Of a stretch of 64,000 nt of DNA, positions 58,142 through 64,000 are shown piece after piece. Where the stretch lies: contig KQ965843.1 of assembly GCA_001574975.1 (NCBI GenBank), positions 76,353 through 140,352 on the forward strand, read 5' to 3'. The notes beneath the pieces were generated by a model that was not told where the DNA came from, searched no databases, and worked only from the letters and a program-made list of their open reading frames with translations. The position numbers and the translations under genes were made by a program. The first letter of the stretch is position 1. Every line of letters begins with the position of its first letter. Source of the DNA: Gonapodya prolifera JEL478. Lineage: Eukaryota > Monoblepharomycota > Monoblepharidomycetes > Monoblepharidales > Gonapodyaceae.

Positions 58142-58913
58142 TGCTTTGAACAGACGGCAGGTGTTACATGAGAACCAGAATGCGGCTGTACCTCTGACGA
58201 GAAATCTAGCGTGACGCTCCTCAGTCCTCAGCTTACCCTGCACCGAGCGACAATTGTGGTGTGATGGTGTTCTGGACTCCCATCTGTACCGTTTTGGTTT
58301 TCGGTGCCCGCCCCATCGAGGATGAGTGCGAACTGCTATGTATACCACGTCCTGCATGATAAGTCCACCGCTCACGCGGCACGCCTTGACCCCATTCCCC
58401 AAACTCTTTGTCCACAGTGCTGCAGATGATAGCACTGAGTTGCACATTTGGCGTTAATTGGGTTCCCGAATGACTTTTCGAACAATGGTCTTGCATTCGC
58501 GACGGTTTTCAGTACAGTTCCAGATGCCGGCTCCTAGCTATACCGGTTCACACTTTTGGTGCGGGGTCGACGGCGCCTATGTGAGAGAAGTGGGAGTGGA
58601 AGTGGGGAACGGGCGATGCGTCGGTGCAGTGCAGTTGTGAGAGTACTTAATCATCGAATGAATCTCGCTGTGAATAGATGAACTCTTTTCACGAGGTACA
58701 ATGGGAATCGAATTCCAATCCGGATGAAATGTGCCGGATGACGGATGACGGATGACGCCCCAATGAGCGTTGCGAGGCGCAGCCAGGAGTGCTTGGACCG
58801 CAGCGGAGGCGGAAGATCAAACCTGCTGAACAAAAGCGGCGTCCTCACGCGCGACCCGACGACATTCGATCGACCGGGTGACGGGAAACGTAGGAACGTG
58901 TAACGAGAGCGCT
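58142..58913. other. Intergenic
   Basis: About 770 bp before the MFS gene, holding its promoter. Near 58567-58600 a segment resembles the end of the fragment at 56140-56360. Tandem tgacggatgacgg near 58736 is a short local repeat. No gene is supported. Confidence 0.4.
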
Positions 58914-61185
58914 ATGGCGGTAGGGAACGGGAAGGACGCGGGGAGTGGTGAGTTGGTCGATCTCCCTACTCTCTACCCTCGTCTTCATTTGACAACCCTC
59001 CACGGCACCCCGCACCGCACAGCCCCACACTCAAAAGACACTTCACAACACCAACAATCCAAACCGACACCGCAATCGCACCCATTCGTCACACGCACGT
59101 TACGAACGGTCTTTGTCGCCCTGCTCATCGACATCCTATCATTCACTATCATCCTCCCGCTTCTGCCACGGTTGCTGGACCATTACATCAAGACGGAGAG
59201 GGAGGGCGGGCAGGAGGTGAGTTTGGGAGTGCCGCTGGGGGCAGGATGTTAAGTCGAAATGGCATTGCCGATGGCAAATCCATCGATGGATCAGACGTGG
59301 AACGATACTTGTCGACTTGGACTCGACTTCTCCGCGAGTAATCTTCCCTAATCGTTGTCCCCACTCCCTCATTCACTCACCAAACCCCACACCCCATCTT
59401 CTTCCCCCCTCTCCCTCGCTCCCTCTTCCCCCTCCAACTCCCCTCCCAGTCCTCCACATCCCTCCTCTCCACCTTCCTGCACCCCATCCGCTCCTCCCTC
59501 TCCTCCCTCGCCTCAACCGACCCCTCTCTCCGGCTGAACCCTCGCATCGACGTCGTACTCCTCGGCGGGGTCGTCGGGTCGTTATTTTCAGCATTGCAGT
59601 TTGTGGTCGCGCCGTGGATTGGGTGGGCGAGTGATAGGTGGGGGAGGAAGAGGGTGTTGATGGTGGCGATGGTGGGTTGAGACGAGCGAGCAACGGAGGC
59701 CGGCGAGTGAAGCCAGCTGGCCGGAGGAGCGGGACGCGAGGCCAAGGCGCGACAGCGCCGACCGAGGCTGTCGAGCGATGCGAGAACTAGGCCGGTTGCG
59801 AATTATTTTCCTCGAAGCGGCTATTAGAGTGGGGAGCGCAATACTCGTCACGGAGTGGAATGATATCGATTCTCGTTCCCTCATTCCCTACCACGCAGGC
59901 CGGCAACCTCATATCCACCATCCTCTGGGTCTTTGCTCGCACCTTCCCCGTATTCATCCTGTCGCGCACGATCGGGGGACTGTCAGAGGGCAATGTCCAG
60001 CTGAGCTTGGCCATGATTGCGGACGTAACGAGCGAGGAGGAGCGGAGTCGGGGCATGGTGCGTTTCCTTCTTTGTGTTTCCTTTGCCTTCGCCGTTTTCC
60101 TTCAACCCACCGAAACCAAACCAAATCCCTGCACAACCCTCCCCGCCTCCTCGATAAACCCACACACCCACCACAGGCCCTCGTAGGTCTCGCCTTCAGC
60201 CTCGGTTTCACACTCGGCCCACCCCTGGGCGCCTACTTCGCCAACTTGCGCCTCCCCACATGGATCTCGGACCGGTACCCAATCTACCCCTTCTCGGGCG
60301 CGGCGCTGCTGGCGTCCGGGTTGATTGTGGTCGAGTGTGTGTATTTGAGTAGGTTAGAGGAGACGAAAGGGTTTAAGGAACGTATCGGGGCGGTGGGGGG
60401 AAATGGCGCTGGAGCAGAGGGCAACGGTGCTGCAAATGGGAAGTATGACGGAAAAGTCGCCACTACGCCTGCGAAGTCCGCCAAGAAACGGACCAAGCCA
60501 GAGAGAGCAAAGTACTTGTGGACCATGTCTCTGCTGCACTGGACTTACTTGCTGGTGTTCTCGGGGATGGAGTTCACGGTGCCGTTTTTGACGTTGTGAG
60601 TGTAGTGGGGGTTGCGACTGCGTCGTTGCTGGAGCTCACACGTAACCACACAAACTCTCATCCTTGAACTGCCACCACAGCGACCGCTTCTCCTATACGC
60701 ACACCTCACAAGGCCTCCTCTTCTCCTTCATCGGGCTGCTCTCCTCGCTCGTGCAAGGCGGGTACGTCCGCCGGCACGCCCGCCGCGTCGGCGAACGGCG
60801 CGTCATCATCCAAGGCCTGGGCGCGTGCTGTCTCGGGCTAGGAATCCTTTCGCGGGCGTATACCACACCCGTACTGTACGCGGGTGCGGCGTGCTTGGCA
60901 TTCGCGAGTGGGACGGTCGTGAATGTTATGAATAGCGTCGTGAGTCAGGCGTGTGCTGCTGGGGAGGGCGAGGAGTCTTCCGGTGCGGACGGCAAGGAAA
61001 AGGGGAAGGAAGACAGAGGCGCCGTGTTGGGGAAGTTCCGGTCTGCGGGCCAACTAGGTCGAGCGCTCGGGCCGTTGCTGGCGTGCGGCGTGTACTGGTC
61101 TGTGGGTGCCGAGGCTGCGTATGGGTTTGCGGCACTGGGGATGGCGGGGGTGCTTGGTGCCGGGTGGGCATTTATTGAAGAGTGA
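58914..61185 (+). CDS. MFS transporter (MFSD10/TETRAN-like drug or organic-anion:H+ antiporter type)
   Basis: Membrane exporter of the major facilitator superfamily. Five exons, 58914-59216, 59450-59671, 59899-60057, 60177-60595 and 60681-61185, sum to 1608 nt, 535 residues. TM1: TVFVALLIDILSFTIILPLL (~65-85), a form of the family's D-x-x-G-F/T-I-L-P region. The MFS signature loop is ASDRWGRKRVLM (~165). Next come GNLISTILWVFARTFPVFIL and IGGLSEGNVQLSLAMIADVT with SEEERSRGM, then ALVGLAFSLGFTLGPPLGAY, typical of this subgroup. After a polar central loop (~335-385, Lys/Gly rich), TM7 to TM12 include GLLFSFIGLLSSLVQGGYVR and LRSAGQL-like KFRSAGQLGRALGPL. The stop at 61185 follows GAGWAFIEE. The substrate is not inferable. 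An intron-2 GC-rich stretch (59690-59760) has no coding role that I see. Confidence 0.92.
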
Positions 61186-61334
61186 TTGGGTGGGCGTCTT
61201 TTGAAGTGTGATGGGGTGGAGGTGGTGTGGTGGAGAAAGTGTCATGGAAACCATCTTTGTCCACGTCGGTTACATTGCACCGCTACCTGCATTAACTGCT
61301 GGTAGCGCCAAATTAAACGAACATCAAAAAAAAA

Positions 61335-62010
61335 TTATATCATAAAAAATGGATGTTCCCGATCGCGCTTGGGCGTTTTCGCCTCTACTTTGACGGGCGG
61401 CAACCATATTGTGCGATACTTGCTCAAATTAGGCGGACCACCCTGCGGTGTCTCCACCCCGTACCACTCTTCCCATCCTGTGTGCTTCCCACATCGCCGA
61501 CAGATATCCTGCATCTCCACCCGACACGCCGCATTCGCCTGATGAGTTCCTTTCTAGGAATTACGTGGTTGTGCGTATCTGGAGTGTCGTCCAAAAAGGG
61601 ATAGATATCGGCAGTTCTGGCTAGTACTCCGTCATGTGCGACGTTATATTCGCCAAGGTGCACGAACTCTGTGCTAATGGCAGCGACAATTATGAACTCT
61701 GATACCACCACGACGCCCAAAACGTTTTCGCAGAAGGACATGAGCGCGCGCCAGGTGGACGAATCAGTTTGCGGAAGCGACTCAGCAACAAACACCAGTA
61801 CAAGCGTGCGCAGGCGCACCGCGTAGGCGGCAAATCCTGTTGCGATGGCCGCGATCTTTTCGTCAAGGGTAGGAGGTGTTATTTCGTGACTTCTTCTAGT
61901 GGGGATACCGTGTCCATTTAATTCTGCTAGCTGCTGACCGGTTGGCGCTGATCGTGGAAGACCCGAAATTACGCGAAGATAGTTGGCGCGGGCGTTTTCT
62001 TTGTTTGACC
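61335..62010 (-). CDS. Unrecognised protein with CxxC pair (paralogue 1 of an inverted pair)
   Basis: Minus-strand frame with blocks NARANYLRVISGLPRSAPTG, TLDEKIAAIATGFAAYAVRL, RTLVLVFVAESLPQTDSSTW and FCENVLGVVVVSEFIIVAAI. After an acceptor (cctag) near 61535 it continues KGTHQANAACRVEMQDI and CRRCGKHTGWEEWYGVETP, to a stop at 61335. The same blocks in the same order occur in the plus-strand gene at 63443-64000. Two hydrophobic stretches (LRTLVLVFV and GVVVVSEFIIVAAI) suggest membrane helices, and CRRCG a zinc site. The 5' exons and start are not identified, and the donor between the last two exons is not certain. I do not know the family. Confidence 0.5.
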
Positions 62011-62519
62011 CGTATCCTGTTACTCTGCATGGCCTGGTGTGTGAGAGTCCCCCATAATGTTGGCACTTTGACCATTAATAAACGTGGTCTTCACACCGGG
62101 AATGATGTAATCTTCGGCATTTCGCGGCTCGGGGTAATGTGAATGCAAGCGGTTTGGGCATGATAGTGGCGCCGCACTACATGCGGTCTGTAAGGGCTAT
62201 GCCAGTGTGAAGCTCGCTCCATGCCGCAGAGCGCTGAAGTGGCGCAACACACTGAAGAGTGTGAAGGAACCAGTTCAAAGATGCGAAATAGTGCATGCTG
62301 TCATTGAGAGAAACAATCTCGGTAATACCAGCTTTGTGCTGAGACGGAAGATCGTTGAAAGTATCATGAAAATGTCTGTGGACTGTGTGCCGACCACTTG
62401 AAGACCTCAGAACACGAATCTTGGTGAAACCAGGAAGACTTTTCAGAAGTGACGAAATGGCCAAATGCGGAGGTTGCTGACAGCAGGGATTGGCGAGTAA
62501 AGAATACCTTAGTATGAAA
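62011..62519. other. Mostly non-coding, possibly 3' part of the F-box gene
   Basis: A minus-strand frame, 62470-62177, reads HLAISSLLKSLPGFTKIRVL and could be a further F-box exon (acceptor tgtcag near 62475). The donor before it at 62525 has the wrong phase. Left outside the CDS. I see no other feature here. Confidence 0.4.
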
Positions 62520-63242
62520 TTAGCACCGAGTAATACAGCCACCTGCAGTGCCAGCTGGGACTGGGGGGGCCCAAAACGAGGCATTCTCGTTGCGGCACTT
62601 AACAGGCGGTGTTAAAATATGAATCACCACAATTTCGACTCTTCGTAATGCGACAATAGGTCCAGGACTCTCAAAATCCGAGAGAAACGTGTAAGCGCCC
62701 TTGTCATTTATTCCAATAGTGCGAAGGCTTCGTCCCCAAAACGCCCCGAGTCGAGCTAGTGAGGAGGAAAGAACGGCATCCTTTTCCAACAGGGCAATTC
62801 TCCTCCAAATAGAACGCGGCGCAAAGTCGGAGTCACTCACTTCAGAATTCGTCCGAACACGGTTTCCAGCATACATCAATACGCTTGGCCGAAACAGCGC
62901 CGTCGAAAGCGAAACTCCACAGCTTCCAGCAACACGCACACTCGAGTGATCATCGCCATGCGCGGGCCTGAACGCGGAAAATAGGGCAATGCCTCGAGTC
63001 CGATCCACTGCAACATGCCACTTCAGGTCGTTAGGATCTTCGATGCCTCGCGAAGAATCCTCTTCATGCTGATGAGAGTCACCGTGCAGTGACACGTCCA
63101 GTTGGAGCTCGATGGGAGCTAGAGTCGCGAGGTGGAAGCCACGGCAAACCCGAGACAGCGATCCGTAGACTTGGGCGGGTTGAAGGTGGTGGAAAATGCG
63201 CCAGAGAATCTCGAAAGGAAGTGCTTCAATTTTCTGGGACAT
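62520..63242 (-). CDS. F-box protein
   Basis: A frame of 240 residues from ATG 63242. The F-box is at the very start: MSQKIEALPFEILWRIFHHL, then QPAQVYGSLSRVCRGFHL. The remainder holds HVAVDRTRGIALFSAFRP and RSIWRRIALLEKDAVLSSSL with a region of alternating hydrophobic residues. There is no clear repeat or second domain. The frame ends at 62520, though a later exon is possible. It lies between the two copies of an unrecognised paralogous family, so it may have been trapped by the inverted duplication. SCF adaptor by inference. Confidence 0.6.
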   Translation of the reverse strand: MSQKIEALPFEILWRIFHHLQPAQVYGSLSRVCRGFHLATLAPIELQLDVSLHGDSHQHEEDSSRGIEDPNDLKWHVAVDRTRGIALFSAFRPAHGDDHSSVRVAGSCGVSLSTALFRPSVLMYAGNRVRTNSEVSDSDFAPRSIWRRIALLEKDAVLSSSLARLGAFWGRSLRTIGINDKGAYTFLSDFESPGPIVALRRVEIVVIHILTPPVKCRNENASFWAPPVPAGTAGGCITRC

Positions 63243-63442
63243 CCCTGGTTCACTTTATCGCAAAGTTGCTGGAATCGTCCCGCTGAAAAGTCGAAGCGGA
63301 GACCGAGAAGCTTCCCCACCACGCAAACGGGATCCCACATGCACCCAACCAATCTATTGCCGGCAACTTCCTCATAGGCACCGTGGAGAACATTTACATA
63401 CACGGTCAAAGCCCTGCGTCCGACTCTCTCCCAATGTAGGCT

Positions 63443-64000
63443 ATGAATCGAGCCTTCCGTCATGACAGTGGGCTGTTTGCGTCGGACGCCATAAACGACT
63501 GCACCAACGTTTTGCGTCAAATATCAGGGCTTATGCCACTTCCAGCTGTAGCCGGTCAGCACAAACCAGCGATCAGCGTACATAACATCCGCCCAAGAAC
63601 GCGCGTTCGAGGTCTGACCGTGGACGAGAAGATCACGTCTGCCGCTGAGGGAGTTGCGAACTGCGCCTTGAGCTCGCACACACTCGCACTGGTGTTTGCC
63701 CCCGAAGCGCTTCCTGAACCTGATTCGCCTGCGTGGGGGACATTGGTACTTTTCTTGATCGAGCAATTTTCGAGTCTTGTGGCTGTGCCGCAAGTCCGGA
63801 TCGCTGGTGTCGTTGACTCGCTGTTCGCAAGACTTGATGAAACAATACACACTACCCATAGCCGCGTCAGGCACAGTCGATAACGGGCCAGTGGGGCGGA
63901 ACGTGAACTCAGGAAGGGAGCTCGTGAGACGAATGCGAGGTTTGGGTGGGAGATGCAGGAAGTCTGTCGACGATGCGGTAGGCAAATGGCATGGGAGGAG
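63443..64000 (+). CDS. Unrecognised protein with CxxC pair (paralogue 2, runs off the window)
   Basis: Plus-strand copy of the family at 61335-62010. Blocks NDCTNVLRQISGLMPLPAVA, LTVDEKITSAAEGVANCALS, HTLALVFAPEALPEPDSPAW and FLIEQFSSLVAVPQVRIAGV align with the other copy. The frame stops at 63883, but a likely exon downstream (from about 63915, after gtgaactcag) reads ARETNARFGWEMQE and CRRCGRQMAWEE in line with CRRCGKHTGWEE. The gene continues past 64000. The start is taken at the first ATG in frame, 63443. The splice between 63850 and 63915 is not solved. Function unknown. Confidence 0.45.

Noticed and set aside
59373-59745. Arg/Gly-rich minus-strand frames near 59.4-59.7 kb
   Set aside because: Arise from the pyrimidine-rich intron 1 and exon 2 of the MFS gene on the plus strand.

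Overview
The window reads as nuclear DNA of a fungus, most likely an early-diverging zoosporic (chytrid-type) lineage. Genes lie on both strands and are split by many short introns (mostly 50-230 nt) with GT...AG ends. A Zn2Cys6 transcription factor is a fungal hallmark. Alongside it sit a rhodopsin-like GPCR and MscL-type mechanosensitive channels, a mix unlike Dikarya. The organism is my inference; I could run no search. Exon joins were worked out by hand from splice signals and reading phase. Where lengths are stated, the exons sum to whole codons unless I say otherwise.

Layout: 1-3354 is mostly non-coding. RPL35 lies at 3355-4270 (-), then a diverged ~142-bp tandem array whose units carry inverted repeats (4903-5690). 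A gamma-tubulin-complex protein follows at 5815-~8006 (-), an opsin-like GPCR at 8457-9781 (+) and tRNA-Ser(CGA) at 11075-11156. A Zn2Cys6 regulator lies at 12199-13556 (+) and the first MscL at 14027-15134 (+). The 15.8-24.4 kb stretch holds two decayed ankyrin genes, an unrecognised gene with 15-residue repeats, the second MscL (18425-19556, -) and a Pro-rich single-TM protein. An F-box protein (25255-26822, -), MAF1 (27129-28940, -) and an eight-exon C2H2 zinc-finger gene (29745-33158, -) follow.

From 33.5 to 42 kb are two ankyrin/coiled-coil/SH3 genes on opposite strands, with a wrecked PPR-type gene between them. Then come a small CxxC protein, a CDKN3-like phosphatase, an RBR E3 ligase and a SulP/SLC26 anion transporter (42.1-48.9 kb). 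An apurinic-endonuclease-like pseudogene (49.1-50.15 kb) precedes another F-box gene. The third MscL (52994-54362, -) is followed by a four-TM protein with a partial paralogue, a glycine-rich membrane protein, an ankyrin-family remnant, an MFS transporter (58914-61185, +) and an inverted pair of unrecognised paralogues flanking an F-box gene.

Themes: three MscL paralogues within 40 kb, each ending in a CxxC...CxxC zinc-ribbon-like module, suggest an expanded tension-gated, osmotic-release function, plausible for a cell with a wall-less zoospore stage. F-box, ankyrin and RBR genes recur, pointing to lineage-specific ubiquitin-adaptor turnover; several of these are visibly decaying. Frameshifts in otherwise good genes and two ambiguous bases (n at 40740 and 49106) mean that some lesions may be assembly errors.
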